Below are positions 1-9,291 of a stretch of DNA of 64,000 nucleotides, in pieces. The notes under the pieces are model-generated. The model was not told the origin of the DNA. It saw only the letters and a program-made list of their open reading frames with translations, and made no database searches. Position 1 is the first letter of the stretch. Every line of letters begins with the position of its first letter. The DNA lies in contig NZ_AUIK01000023.1 of assembly GCF_000423665.1 (NCBI RefSeq), forward strand, positions 62,001 through 126,000, given 5' to 3'. The position numbers and the translations under genes are program-made. The DNA is from Solirubrobacter soli DSM 22325. Its GTDB lineage: Bacteria; Actinomycetota; Thermoleophilia; Solirubrobacterales; Solirubrobacteraceae.

Positions 1-821
1 GGTTCCGGGATCGCCCGGATCAACGCCTGCGTGTACGGGTGCTTGGGGTCGTTGAAGATCTGCTCGACCGTCCCGATCTCGACGATCCGCCCGAGGTACA
101 TGATCGCGACGCGATCGCAGAAGAACTTGGCCGACGCGAGGTCGTGGGTGACGTAGACGTACGTCAGGCCGAGCCGCTTCTTGAGGTCGATCATCAGGTC
201 GAGGATCTTCGCCCGGACGCTCATGTCGAGCATCGAGATCGGCTCGTCCGCGACCACCAGGTCCGGGCTCGTGATGATCGCCCGCGCGATCGCGGCGCGC
301 TGCTTCTGACCGCCCGAGAGGTCGCCCGGCAGGCGGTAGGAGAACTGGTCGACCGGAGAGAGGTTGACGAGGTCCAGGACCTCGCGCACCTTCGCCTTGG
401 TCTCGGCGTCGCCCTTGGTCAGCTTGTGGATCTGGAGGGGATGCGCGAGCGCGGTCTCCAGGGTCATGCCGGGGTTCAGCGAGGCGTGCGGGTCCTGGAA
501 GACCATCTGCAGGTGCCGGCGCTTGGGCCGCAGCTGGCGCTCGGGCAGCCCGGCGAGCTCCTCCCCGCGCAGCTTGACGCTTCCGCCCGTGGGGCGCACG
601 AGGCCGAGCAGCGCACGACCGAGCGTCGTCTTGCCCGAGCCGGACTCGCCGACCAGGCCGAGGACCTCGCCCTCACGGAGATCGAACGAGACCCCGTCGA
701 CCGCCTTGACCGCGCGGCCGCCGCGACCGGTGACGCGCGACTTGAAGCTCTCGTGCAGCGCGAAGTGGACCTGGAGGTCGCGGACCTCCATCAACGTCTT
801 GGTGGCCACGTCAGTGGGCAT
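1..821 (-). CDS. Dipeptide/oligopeptide ABC importer ATPase F (3' end cut by window edge)
   Basis: This is one of the two ATP-hydrolysing subunits of a peptide or nickel type ABC importer, working at the inner face of the membrane. The sequence shows a Walker A (GESGSGKT), the signature LSGGQKQR, a Walker B with VVADEP, and the switch His in YVTHDLAS. The start is the ATG at 819-821, with GGGGGTG a few bases upstream. About 270 residues are visible; the C-terminal oligopeptide-transporter tail is lost beyond position 1. It is last in the operon, 66 bases after ATPase D. The ATPase call is firm, the substrate is not. Confidence 0.93.
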   Translation of the reverse strand, partial: MPTDVATKTLMEVRDLQVHFALHESFKSRVTGRGGRAVKAVDGVSFDLREGEVLGLVGESGSGKTTLGRALLGLVRPTGGSVKLRGEELAGLPERQLRPKRRHLQMVFQDPHASLNPGMTLETALAHPLQIHKLTKGDAETKAKVREVLDLVNLSPVDQFSYRLPGDLSGGQKQRAAIARAIITSPDLVVADEPISMLDMSVRAKILDLMIDLKKRLGLTYVYVTHDLASAKFFCDRVAIMYLGRIVEIGTVEQIFNDPKHPYTQALIRAIPE

Positions 822-887
822 CACGGCACCCCCGGAATGCCTGAAACCGCACGGTGTGTCCCTCGGAGTCGGGGGCCAGGCTCGTCG

Positions 888-1910
888 TCATGCTTCCTCC
901 GAGGCGGCGAGGGCCTCACGCTCGAGCGGGACCTCGAACCCCGCGGGGATGTCCTCCTTGGCGTGCAGCCAGCACTCCGACCGGCGCGCGGGGCCGACGG
1001 CGATCGTCGGCGGCCACTCGGTGGCGCAGACGCGCATCGCGTCCGGGCAGCGCGGGTGGAAGCGGCAGGCGGGCGGCGGCGTGACGAGGTTCGGCGGCGC
1101 GCCCGGGATCGAGTGCAGCTCGGTCGTCGAGAGCGAGATCGTCGAGCGCAGCAGCTCGCGCGAGTACGGGTGCGCGGGCTTGGACGTGATGTCGTAGGCC
1201 GGGCCCTGCTCGACGACGCGGCCGGCGTACATCACCGCGACGCGGTCGCACGCCTCGGCCACGATCCCGAGGTTGTGGGTGATCAGCAGCAGCGCGGTGT
1301 CGAAATTGCGCCGCAGGTCGGCGATGATCCGCAGGATCTGCGCCTCGACCAGCACGTCGAGCGCGGTCGTCGGCTCGTCGGCCACGACCACCGCGGGCCG
1401 CAGCACCAGCGCGAGCGCGATCATGATCCGCTGGCGCATGCCGCCGGAGAACTCGTGCGGGTACTGGTGGTAGCGCGTGGGCGGGATGCCCATCCCGCGC
1501 AGGGTCTCCAGCGCGCGCTTGCGGGCTTCCTTCTTACCGATCTCCGGCTCGTGGATCTTGAGCACCTCTTCGAAGTGCGCCGAGATCTTCATCAACGGGT
1601 TGAGCCGGGTCATCGGCTCCTGGAAGATCATCCCGAGCTCCGGGCCGCGCAGGGCCTGCAGCTCCTTCGGCTTGAGGTCGAGGATGTTCTGGCCCTTGAA
1701 GGAGACCTCACCCGCGTGGCCGGCACCCTCGGGGAGCAGGCCGAGCACGCCGCGTCCGAGCGTCGACTTGCCGCAGCCGGACTCGCCCACGAGGCCGACG
1801 GTCTCGCCGGGCAGCAGGTCGAGGCTGACGCCGTCGACCGCGCGCACGGCGCCGCGCTCGTGGCCGTACCAGATGCGCAGGTCGCGCAGGGAGAGCGTAG
1901 GTTCCTTCAT
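888..1910 (-). CDS. Dipeptide/oligopeptide ABC importer ATPase D
   Basis: This 340-residue ATPase is the DppD/OppD-type partner of the next gene. Visible motifs are Walker A (GESGCGKS), signature FSGGMRQR, Walker B with VVVADEP, and the H-loop ITHNLG. The C-terminal part carries the Cys-containing FHPRCP segment typical of the oligo_HPY tail of this family. Its ATG overlaps the stop of the upstream permease (ATGA), so translation is probably coupled. It energises import through the two permeases encoded at 1907-3982. The substrate cannot be read from this gene. Confidence 0.93.
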   Translation of the reverse strand: MKEPTLSLRDLRIWYGHERGAVRAVDGVSLDLLPGETVGLVGESGCGKSTLGRGVLGLLPEGAGHAGEVSFKGQNILDLKPKELQALRGPELGMIFQEPMTRLNPLMKISAHFEEVLKIHEPEIGKKEARKRALETLRGMGIPPTRYHQYPHEFSGGMRQRIMIALALVLRPAVVVADEPTTALDVLVEAQILRIIADLRRNFDTALLLITHNLGIVAEACDRVAVMYAGRVVEQGPAYDITSKPAHPYSRELLRSTISLSTTELHSIPGAPPNLVTPPPACRFHPRCPDAMRVCATEWPPTIAVGPARRSECWLHAKEDIPAGFEVPLEREALAASEEA

Positions 1911-2953
1911 CGTCCAGCGTCCTCTTCGACATCCGGCGCCGAGGCCGGTCCGACGGCCGACGAGCCGATCGCGCGGCGTTCCACGTTCGGCCGCTTCACG
2001 TTGCGCCGGCGCAGCGTCGGGTTCAACACGTCATTGAGCCCTTCGCCGACCAGCGTCAGGGCGGTCACGGCGATCACGATGCCGAGACCCGGGTACAGCG
2101 CGGTCCACCAGATGCCCGCGCCCGCATCGGCGACCGCGCGCTGCAGGTCGTAGCCCCACTCGGCCGCCTCGTCGGGCTGGATGCCCAACCCGAGGAAGCC
2201 GAGGCCGGCGAGCGTCAGGATCGCGTCGGCCGCGTTCAGGGTCCCGATCACCGGGACGCTCTGCACGACGTTGCCGAACAGGTACTTGCGGATGATCGTG
2301 GACGGCCGCGCGCCCATCGCCCGCGCCGCCTCGATGTACGTGGCCTCTCGCGCGCTCAAGGTGGATGCTCGGACGACTCTGAAGTACTGCGGCACGTAGA
2401 CCACGGTGATCGCGATCGCGGTGACCACGATGCCGGAGTCGATCGTGTCCTTGAGCAGGAAGGCCGCGACGATCGCCAGCAGCAGGTACGGGAACGCGAA
2501 CAGCGCGTCCATGATCAGGACCAGGATGCGGTCCAGCCAGCCGCCGACGAAGCCGGAGACCAGGCCGAGCGGCACGCCGATCAGCACCGAGAAGGTGACG
2601 GCGAGGACGACGACCTCGACCGCCGTGCGGGCGCCGAGCAGCGCGCGCGACATGACGTCCAGACCGCCCACGGTGGTGCCCCAGTGGTTGCGGTCGGTCG
2701 GCGGGCCCTGGCGCGGGAACTCGCCCGCGGCGTCCTTGAAGGTGTCGTAGCTGTACGGCGCGATGTGCGACGCGAAGATCGCCAGCAGGATCAGCCCGAT
2801 CGAGACGATCGTGCCGGTGACGAGCATGAACCGCTGGACGCCGTGCGACTGACGGTACGGCGCGGCGATCTTCGTGAAGATGTTCCCCTTGCGGGGCGGC
2901 TGGACGACCGGGGCCTTGTCGTCGGACCCGGTGACCGTGGTGGTGGCGGCCAT
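1907..2953 (-). CDS. Dipeptide/oligopeptide ABC importer permease C
   Basis: This 348-residue inner-membrane permease is of the DppC/OppC type. A soluble N-terminus of about 40 residues precedes the first membrane helix (around MLVTGTIVSIGLILLAIF). Several more helices follow, with the cytoplasmic EAA loop (EAARAMGARPSTIIRKYLF) that docks on the ATPases. It overlaps ATPase D by 4 bases and starts 3 bases after the stop of permease B, so all five genes read as one operon. The C-terminus after the last helix is rich in Arg and acidic residues. Confidence 0.93.
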   Translation of the reverse strand: MAATTTVTGSDDKAPVVQPPRKGNIFTKIAAPYRQSHGVQRFMLVTGTIVSIGLILLAIFASHIAPYSYDTFKDAAGEFPRQGPPTDRNHWGTTVGGLDVMSRALLGARTAVEVVVLAVTFSVLIGVPLGLVSGFVGGWLDRILVLIMDALFAFPYLLLAIVAAFLLKDTIDSGIVVTAIAITVVYVPQYFRVVRASTLSAREATYIEAARAMGARPSTIIRKYLFGNVVQSVPVIGTLNAADAILTLAGLGFLGLGIQPDEAAEWGYDLQRAVADAGAGIWWTALYPGLGIVIAVTALTLVGEGLNDVLNPTLRRRNVKRPNVERRAIGSSAVGPASAPDVEEDAGR

Positions 2954-2956
2954 GAC

Positions 2957-3982
2957 CTAGTACCTCACCCGCGGATCGATGAGGGCGTTGACGATGTCGA
3001 TGATCAACGAGATCACGACGACGATCAACGCGAAGAAGGTGATCAGGCCCTGCACCCCGATGTAATCGCGGTTGTTGAGGTACTGCAGCAGCCGGCTGCC
3101 GAGCCCTGGCCAACTGAAGGTCTGCTCGGTCAGCACGGCGCCGCCGAGCAGCAGCGCGGCCTGCAGGCCCATCACCGTGACGACCGGGATCAGCGCGTTG
3201 CGGAACGCGTGGCGCGAGACGACGCGCCGCTCCGGCACGCCTCGGGCGCGCGCGGCTTCCACGTAGTCACCGCCGAGTGCCTGCCCGACGTTGACCCGTA
3301 CGAGACGGATGAACACGCCGGTGACCAGGAGCCCCAGCGTCAGCGCGGGCAATATCAAGTGTTTGAGGACATCCACGACCCCGTCCCAGTTGCCTTCTAT
3401 GGCGAGGTCGACGATCAGGATGTGGGTGTGCTCGACCGACGTGGCCTGCACGAGTGGCGAGGCCATCTTGGATGCTGGTAGCCAGTCGAGGTTCTTGGCG
3501 AACAACAACTGCGCCAGCAGGCCGACGAAGAAGGGCGGCGCGGCGTAGCCGAGGATCGCGAAGATGCGGATGAACGCGTCCGGGACGGTCTCCCGGTAGC
3601 GGCCCGCGATCAGGCCCAGCGGGAGGCCGATGATCAGCGCCACCATCAGGGCGGCGACCGTCAGCGTCAGGGTCGCCCCGCCGTTCTCGACGATGATCGA
3701 CCCGATCGACTGTCCGTCGGTGATCGTCACGCCGAACTTCAGGCGGACGGCATCCCACATGTAGTCGAGGTACTGCACCAGCAACGGGCGATCGAACCCG
3801 AGCGCGGCCTGGCGGCGGGCAAGCTCATCAGGCGAGAGCTTGCCCCCCAGGGTCGCCGAGATCGGATCGCCCGGGGCGACGCGCATCATGAGGAACACCA
3901 CGGTCAGGAGGACCCAGATCATGGGGATCATCAGCGCGATCCGGACTAGGACATAGCCCCGGAGCGATCCGGCCCGGCTCAT
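2957..3982 (-). CDS. Dipeptide/oligopeptide ABC importer permease B
   Basis: This 341-residue permease is of the DppB/OppB type. The N-terminal helix LIPMIWVLLTVVFLMMR is followed by the APGDP motif usual in this family. The EAA loop reads EAARARGVPERRVVSRHAF, and the C-terminus ends in DPRVRY, also typical. A longer frame reaches upstream, but the ATG at 3980-3982 is the likely start because it follows the stop of the binding-protein gene by 4 bases and gives the standard length. It forms the translocation pore with permease C. Confidence 0.93.
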   Translation of the reverse strand: MSRAGSLRGYVLVRIALMIPMIWVLLTVVFLMMRVAPGDPISATLGGKLSPDELARRQAALGFDRPLLVQYLDYMWDAVRLKFGVTITDGQSIGSIIVENGGATLTLTVAALMVALIIGLPLGLIAGRYRETVPDAFIRIFAILGYAAPPFFVGLLAQLLFAKNLDWLPASKMASPLVQATSVEHTHILIVDLAIEGNWDGVVDVLKHLILPALTLGLLVTGVFIRLVRVNVGQALGGDYVEAARARGVPERRVVSRHAFRNALIPVVTVMGLQAALLLGGAVLTEQTFSWPGLGSRLLQYLNNRDYIGVQGLITFFALIVVVISLIIDIVNALIDPRVRY

Positions 3983-3986
3983 CCGA

Positions 3987-5597
3987 CTAGGACTCCTTCT
4001 TGGTGACGAGCCAGAAGCGGAACTGGAACGCCGGATCGAACGTCTTCTCGACGCCCTCGACGCCATCCCGGATGGCTGCGATCTGCTTGCCTTCCCACAG
4101 CGGGATCAGCGGAACGTCCTTGGCCTCGGCGTCCTGAACCACGCCGAACGCCTCGGTGCGCTCGGTCTCGTCGTCGGAGGACAGCTCCTTGTCGAGCGCG
4201 TCGTTGACCTCCTTGGACGAGTAGCCGTTCTGGAAGAACCCACCGTCGCGCATGAACGGCGCGAGGTAGTTGTCGCCGTCCGGGTAATCCGGGAACCAGC
4301 CGAGCCCATAGAAGTAGTACGTGTGCTTGGCGAACGCCTCGTCCTTGTACTGGTCCCACTCGGTCGAGTCGATGTTGACCTTGAACAGGCCGCTGGCCTC
4401 GAGCTGACGCTTCAGCTCGTTCCAGAGGTCGACCTCCACCGGGCCGTAGTGGGTCGGGGTGTACCAGCCGTCGAGCTGGACCGGGGTCGAGACGCCGGCC
4501 TCCTCGAGGATGGACTTGGCCTTGGCGGGATCCGGATCGCCGAAGGCGTCCTTGAAGGACTCCTTGGCGCCCGGCAGCGCCGCCGGGACCGTCGAGTACA
4601 GCGGCTTGACCGTGTCCTTGTAGACGTTGGTCGCGATCGCCTGACGGTCGATGACCTGGGCGATGGCCTTGCGCACGGCGACGTTGTCGACCGGCTTCTT
4701 CTTCACGTTGAACGTGATGTAACGGATCTCGGTGCCGGCGCCGTCCACGACCTTGACGCCCTTGTCGGCCTCGCCCTTGAGGGCTTCGAGGTCGGTCGGG
4801 GAGAGGCTGCGGTAGGCGACGTCGACGTCACCCTGCTCGATCGCCAGCTTGAGGGCCGAGGCCTGCTCGAAGTACTGGACGATGAAGTTCGGGGTCTGCG
4901 CCTTGTTCGGCCCGTTGTAGTTCGGGTTCGGGGAGAACACGGCCTGCTGGTTGGGCGTGTACTTGTCGAGCTTGTACGGGCCCGAACCGACCGCCTTGTC
5001 ATCCGGCTGCTTCGCGTCAGGCGGATAGATCTTGCTCGGGACGATCGCCGCCACGTTGTGCGTGAGGATGAAGGGCCACGTGCCGTCGGCCTTCTTCAGG
5101 TGCATCGTCACCGTCGTCGGGTCGGTCGCCTCGACGTCCTTCAGGGAGGCCAGCAGCGAGGACGGACCGCTCGGGTCCGCGATCTTCAGCTGGCGGTCGA
5201 GCGAGAACTTGACGTCCTCGGACGTCAGCGGGTCGCCGCTCGAGAACTTCAGGTCCGACTTGAGCTTGCAGACGTACGTCTTGGGATCGCTGAACTCGCA
5301 GCTCTCCGCGGCATCAGGCTCAGGCTTGTTCCCGCCGGCGGGGACCGACAGGAGGTTCTGATACATGTTGCCGATCAGCTGCTGCGAGCCGAGGTCATAC
5401 GCCCCGGCCGGGTCCAGCGAGACGACCTTGTCGGTCGTGCCGAGGATGACGGTATCCGCATTGCCCTTCGGGGCCTCGGTGGTGGTTCCACCGCTGTCGG
5501 TGCTACCGCCCTTGTCGTCGTTCGAGCTGCCACATGCTGCTGCGCCGATGGCGAGCAACGCCGTGCAGCCGAATACGGCCATTCGTCGTGCGTGCAT
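3987..5597 (-). CDS. Peptide ABC importer substrate-binding lipoprotein (SBP family 5)
   Basis: This 536-residue extracytoplasmic solute receptor feeds the permeases downstream. The signal peptide ends in a lipobox (AIGAAAC) with the lipidated Cys at about residue 22, followed by a Ser/Gly/Asp/Thr-rich linker. The mature part has family 5 hallmarks: a VVSLDPAGAYD-like N-terminal segment, the long two-lobe length, and KAIAQVIDRQAI in the second half. The ATG at 5597 has a strong GGAGGGGGGCGG just upstream. It is the first gene of the operon. Dipeptides or oligopeptides are the likely ligands by family, but other small ligands are possible. Confidence 0.92.
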   Translation of the reverse strand: MHARRMAVFGCTALLAIGAAACGSSNDDKGGSTDSGGTTTEAPKGNADTVILGTTDKVVSLDPAGAYDLGSQQLIGNMYQNLLSVPAGGNKPEPDAAESCEFSDPKTYVCKLKSDLKFSSGDPLTSEDVKFSLDRQLKIADPSGPSSLLASLKDVEATDPTTVTMHLKKADGTWPFILTHNVAAIVPSKIYPPDAKQPDDKAVGSGPYKLDKYTPNQQAVFSPNPNYNGPNKAQTPNFIVQYFEQASALKLAIEQGDVDVAYRSLSPTDLEALKGEADKGVKVVDGAGTEIRYITFNVKKKPVDNVAVRKAIAQVIDRQAIATNVYKDTVKPLYSTVPAALPGAKESFKDAFGDPDPAKAKSILEEAGVSTPVQLDGWYTPTHYGPVEVDLWNELKRQLEASGLFKVNIDSTEWDQYKDEAFAKHTYYFYGLGWFPDYPDGDNYLAPFMRDGGFFQNGYSSKEVNDALDKELSSDDETERTEAFGVVQDAEAKDVPLIPLWEGKQIAAIRDGVEGVEKTFDPAFQFRFWLVTKKES

Positions 5598-5732
5598 ATC
5601 TTCCGCCCCCCTCCAATGGGCACGGGTTCGACCTCCACCTCGCCCACAACTCTATGGACGGGCGGCCCGCGGTCCGGCATGCATATGACGGAAACCGCGA
5701 CGCGGCAGCCTAGACCAGCGTCGCAACGATGA

Positions 5733-6971
5733 CTAGTCGGTGTTGGTTCGTCTCAGCGCCGGATGTATGCCCACCAGGCGCGCCAGTTTGAGGCCGGAGT
5801 GCAGTGCGAGCCGGTCCGCGCCGCTCTTGAGTGAGGTCGACGTGATCGCTTCGATGCGCTGCAATCGGTAGTAGAGGCTCGCGCGGTGCAGGAACAGCGC
5901 CTCTGCCGTGAGTTTCGTGTCGCAGCCGTTGTCGAGATAGGCCTCGAGCGTCTGCACCAGCGACTCCTTGGACTGCAGCGCGAACAGCTTCGGCAGACCC
6001 GGGTGGATGAGCTCCTTCGCGTGCGGCGTATCGGCCGCGCGGGCGAGCAGCCGGTACGCACCCAGACCATCCCAACCAGCAGGTGAGCCATGCTCGGGGA
6101 GCGCCGTTGCGACCCGCAACGCCAGCCGCGCGTGCTCGTGCGCGCGATGGGCGTCGCGCAGGTGCTCGCACAGATCGCTGTAGCCGATGACCGCGTGGCC
6201 GTCGTGGGCGAACGCGGCGTCGAGCGCGTCCTGGGCGCGGCGGGCGAGGTCGGCGATCCCCGCGCGCTCGGTCAGCGCCGCGATCAGGATGCCGTGGTCG
6301 GCGTGGACGGTAGAGAGCGCGTGGCGGCGCGGCAGCGTGCGCCGGAACTGGTCCAGCGCGAGCCCCAGGCGGGCGCGCTCAGCGGCGCCGAGCTCGGAGT
6401 CCGGCTCGTTCGCGCGGCGGATCGCGAGCACGCCGACGGCGCTGCCGGCGATCAGGACGTCGCCGACCGCGAGCTCGTGCGCGGCGGCGTCGCGCGCCGC
6501 CGCGTCCTCGCCCAGGAGCATCTCCAGCAACCGCACCTCGAGCTCCCGCTGCGGCTTCTCGAGTTCGTCGCGCCGATACATCGCCGTGCCGATCTCCGCC
6601 GCGGTGCGCTCGGCCGCCGCGCAGTCGTTGTCGGTCAGCGACTGGTCGGCGTCGATCAGCCACAGGTAGCCGAACAGCGCCCCCTGACAGCGGATCGGTA
6701 CACATACGCGCGATTCCAGGCCGATGTCCGGCCGGCTCGCGGTCCGAACGGGCTGGGTGGCCGTGGCGATGCCCTGGGAGAAGTGCAGGTCGCGGATGAC
6801 CCGCGGCGTCTCGCGGGTCAGGATCGCGGTCTTGCGAACCTCGTCGTCGGAGCCGAGCGTGGGGCTGTACGCGAGCAGCCGGAGGCTGGCGTCATCGACG
6901 AGCACCGAGCGGTCGAGGTCCGCGCTCAGCTGCTCGACGAGGGCCTGGACCTCGTCATCGCGCGGCGGCAT
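5733..6971 (-). CDS. PucR/CdaR-type transcriptional regulator with GAF-like sensor domain
   Basis: This is a 412-residue DNA-binding regulator. Roughly residues 10-135 look like a GAF-type sensor (VCVPIRCQGALFGYLWLID). A middle region follows, then a C-terminal PucR helix-turn-helix (LTAEALFLHRASLYYRLQRI) near residues 355-375. The family controls catabolic or transport genes in response to small molecules. It lies between the MFS exporter upstream and the peptide importer downstream, all on the minus strand, so either could be its target. Upstream of the ATG are AGAGG and a TAGGCT box (6982-6987) that sits right after the MFS stop. Confidence 0.88.
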   Translation of the reverse strand: MPPRDDEVQALVEQLSADLDRSVLVDDASLRLLAYSPTLGSDDEVRKTAILTRETPRVIRDLHFSQGIATATQPVRTASRPDIGLESRVCVPIRCQGALFGYLWLIDADQSLTDNDCAAAERTAAEIGTAMYRRDELEKPQRELEVRLLEMLLGEDAAARDAAAHELAVGDVLIAGSAVGVLAIRRANEPDSELGAAERARLGLALDQFRRTLPRRHALSTVHADHGILIAALTERAGIADLARRAQDALDAAFAHDGHAVIGYSDLCEHLRDAHRAHEHARLALRVATALPEHGSPAGWDGLGAYRLLARAADTPHAKELIHPGLPKLFALQSKESLVQTLEAYLDNGCDTKLTAEALFLHRASLYYRLQRIEAITSTSLKSGADRLALHSGLKLARLVGIHPALRRTNTD

Positions 6972-6987
6972 ATACCTCTGGAGCCTA

Positions 6988-8424
6988 CTAGTGGTCGTGC
7001 CCCTCCCGGGCGCGTTTCGGGAGAAGTGCGACCAATCCGGCTGTCACCACGAGGACACCCGCCTCGATCCACAGCGTGCCGTGGAAGGCGCCGACGAAGT
7101 CGCCGCTGGCCGCGATGGAGAAGAAGATCGTGCCGATCACGGCGATGCCGAGGGCGCCGCCGAGCTGCTGCATCGCGTTCAGGACGCCGGAGGCCGAGCC
7201 GACCTCGTCGTCGTCGACGCCCGCCAGCACGAAGTCGAACAGCGGCGCGAGCATCGCGCCCATCCCGACGCCGGCGATCAGCTCGGGACCGACGAACGCC
7301 CAGGAGCTCGCGCCGTCGTCGGTGGTCGCCAGCAGGCCGAGGACGCCGACGAGCATCACCGCGAGGCCCGCGTGCAGCGTCGGGCGGCCGAACTTCGGGC
7401 CGAGCAGGCCGGCGCCGAGGCCCGCGCCGATCGCGGTGCCGAGCGACCACGGGATCAATGTGAGGCCGGTGTGAATGGCGCTGAAGCCCTGGCCGAGCTG
7501 CAGGTAGAGGCTGAAGGCCAGCATCAGCCCGATCATCCCGGCGAAGAAGACGAGCGCGCTCGCGAGGCCGGCGGAGAACGCGCGCTTGCGGAACAGGCTC
7601 ATCGTGACGAGCGGGGAGACGCCTTGTGACTCGCGGCGGCGCTCGAGGATCACGAATGCCGCGAGGGCGATCGCGCTGGCGGCGATCGACACGAAGGTCC
7701 ACGCGGGCCAGCCGGCCTCGCGGCCCTGGATGAGCGGGTAGACGAGCAGGCCCATCGCGAGGGTGATCAGCGCCGCGCCCTTGAGGTCGAGCGTGGGGCG
7801 CTCGTCCGCGCGCGACTCGGGCAGCAGCTTCGCGCTGCCGACCAGCGCGGCGATCCCGATCGGGACGTTGACGAGGAAGATCGCGCGCCAGCCGAGGCCG
7901 AACAGGTCGCCGTCGGTGAGCGCGCCGCCGACGATCGGGCCGAGCACGGCGCTGAGGCCGATCACGGGGCCGAAGAGCCCGAACGCCTTCTGGATCTCGT
8001 CGGGCCCGAACGCCTGGCGGAGGATGCCGAAGCCCTGCGGGATCATGATCGCGGCGAAGGCGCCCTGGACGAGCCGCAGCGCGATCAACGCCTCGGGCGT
8101 GGGCGCGGCGCCGCAGAGCGCGGACGCGGCGGTGAATCCGGCCAGCCCGAGGAGGAAGAGCCGGCGGCGGCCGAAGATGTCGCCCAGCCGCCCGCCGGTG
8201 ACGAGGCCGATGGCGAACGTGAGCGCGTACCCGCCCGCGATCCACTGCAGCGCGGACAGCGACGCGTCGAGGTCCGCGCGGATCGACGGCGCGGCGACGT
8301 TGACGATCGTCCCGTCGAGCAGGTCCATGCACTCGACGGCGAGGATCAGCGCGAGGATCAGCCAGCGCTTCGGATGGCCCAGCGCGGTTTGCTGGGGAAC
8401 GGTGTTCAGAACAGTGTTCGTCAT
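6988..8424 (-). CDS. MFS drug exporter, DHA2 (EmrB/QacA) family
   Basis: This 478-residue, probably 14-helix proton-driven exporter sits in the inner membrane. It shows the family motif LDGTIVNVAAPSI in the first helix, GGRLGDIFGRRRLF (motif A) and GPIVGGALTD near motif C. A longer frame extends upstream, but the ATG at 8422-8424 is chosen because it gives MTNTVLNTVPQQ just before the first helix and places the operator-like repeats directly upstream. It is divergent from a TetR gene, the classic arrangement for a ligand-induced efflux pump. The exported compound is unknown. Confidence 0.92.
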   Translation of the reverse strand: MTNTVLNTVPQQTALGHPKRWLILALILAVECMDLLDGTIVNVAAPSIRADLDASLSALQWIAGGYALTFAIGLVTGGRLGDIFGRRRLFLLGLAGFTAASALCGAAPTPEALIALRLVQGAFAAIMIPQGFGILRQAFGPDEIQKAFGLFGPVIGLSAVLGPIVGGALTDGDLFGLGWRAIFLVNVPIGIAALVGSAKLLPESRADERPTLDLKGAALITLAMGLLVYPLIQGREAGWPAWTFVSIAASAIALAAFVILERRRESQGVSPLVTMSLFRKRAFSAGLASALVFFAGMIGLMLAFSLYLQLGQGFSAIHTGLTLIPWSLGTAIGAGLGAGLLGPKFGRPTLHAGLAVMLVGVLGLLATTDDGASSWAFVGPELIAGVGMGAMLAPLFDFVLAGVDDDEVGSASGVLNAMQQLGGALGIAVIGTIFFSIAASGDFVGAFHGTLWIEAGVLVVTAGLVALLPKRAREGHDH

Positions 8425-8439
8425 GACGATCACTGTTCT
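8408..8439. promoter_or_regulatory. Inverted repeat over the MFS start codon
   Basis: AGAACAGTG (8408-8416) and its exact reverse complement CACTGTTCT (8431-8439) flank a 14-base spacer that contains the MFS start codon. It may be a second regulator site, or simply reflect the repeated NTV codons at the start of the exporter. Confidence 0.4.
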
Positions 8440-8440
8440 A

Positions 8441-8461
8441 GACACGAATCGTGTTCGTGTC
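8441..8461. promoter_or_regulatory. Palindromic operator between MFS and TetR genes
   Basis: GACACGAA and TTCGTGTC form a perfect 8-base inverted repeat with a 5-base centre, inside the 60-base divergent gap. A nested ACACGA-A-TCGTGT palindrome overlaps it. The position and symmetry fit a binding site for the adjacent TetR protein controlling both genes. The sequence symmetry is seen; the function is inferred. Confidence 0.7.
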
Positions 8462-8484
8462 AAGTGGTAATGTGAGCGGCACCC

Positions 8485-9177
8485 GTGTCCGACCTCCCGA
8501 CGCCGCCCCGGATGCGCTCCCGGCGTCCGCCGCGCCGGACGCTCTCGCCGGACGCGATCGTCGACGCCGCGATGGCCGTGTTGGACGAAGGCGGCGTCGA
8601 CTCCCTGAGCATGCGCGCCGTCGCCGACCAGCTCGGCACCGGCCCGTCCTCCTTGTACGCCCACTTCGCGGGCAAGGACGAGCTCCTCGCCGCGATGATC
8701 GACCGGATCGCCGGCAACCTCCCCATCGCCGAGATCGGGGCCGGCCCCTGGCAGGAGCAGCTCAAGGCCGCGATCCGAGGCATCCGCTCAGAGCTCGCCG
8801 CCCACCGCGACCTCGCGTTGGCGGCTCTGGGCAACGTCCCCACCGGCCCCAACGCCCTGCGCTGGGTCGACGGACTGCTGGGAGTCCTGCGCGACGCGGG
8901 CCTTCCCGACCAAGTCATCGCCTACGCCGTCGACATCCTCCCCCTGTACGCGAACGCCACCGCGTTCGAGGAGTCCCTCTACCGCGCCAAGGACGACCCG
9001 GGCATGAGCGACCAGTACATCGCGGAGCTGCGGCAGTACTTCGCCTCGCTGCCCGCGGACCGGTTCCCGCACGTGGTCGCGATGGCGGTCCCGCTGACGT
9101 CGGAGGCCGAGCCGGACGCGCGCTTCGAGTTCGGGCTCGACGCGCTGGTCCGGGGGATCGAGACGATGCGGGGGTAG
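8485..9177 (+). CDS. TetR family transcriptional repressor
   Basis: This is a 230-residue repressor. The N-terminal helix-turn-helix covers about residues 20-70 (AIVDAAMAVLDEGGVDSLSM, then ADQLGTGPSSLYAHFAGKDEL). The C-terminal ligand domain is all-helical with no recognisable ligand signature. The GTG at 8485 is the likely start, with an in-frame ATG at 8509-8511 as alternative. It is divergent from the MFS exporter and shares with it the palindrome at 8441-8461, so it very likely represses the exporter and itself. Confidence 0.9.
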   Translation: MSDLPTPPRMRSRRPPRRTLSPDAIVDAAMAVLDEGGVDSLSMRAVADQLGTGPSSLYAHFAGKDELLAAMIDRIAGNLPIAEIGAGPWQEQLKAAIRGIRSELAAHRDLALAALGNVPTGPNALRWVDGLLGVLRDAGLPDQVIAYAVDILPLYANATAFEESLYRAKDDPGMSDQYIAELRQYFASLPADRFPHVVAMAVPLTSEAEPDARFEFGLDALVRGIETMRG

Positions 9178-9291
9178 GCCGTTCTCGGTGGGCTGGCGGT
9201 GTGGTGCGTCTTGTGGCCGGGTCTAAGGGAGACCGACAGTTACAGATCGTGGTACTGGACACCCCTATCCGCTCTCGGCTGCCGTGATCGG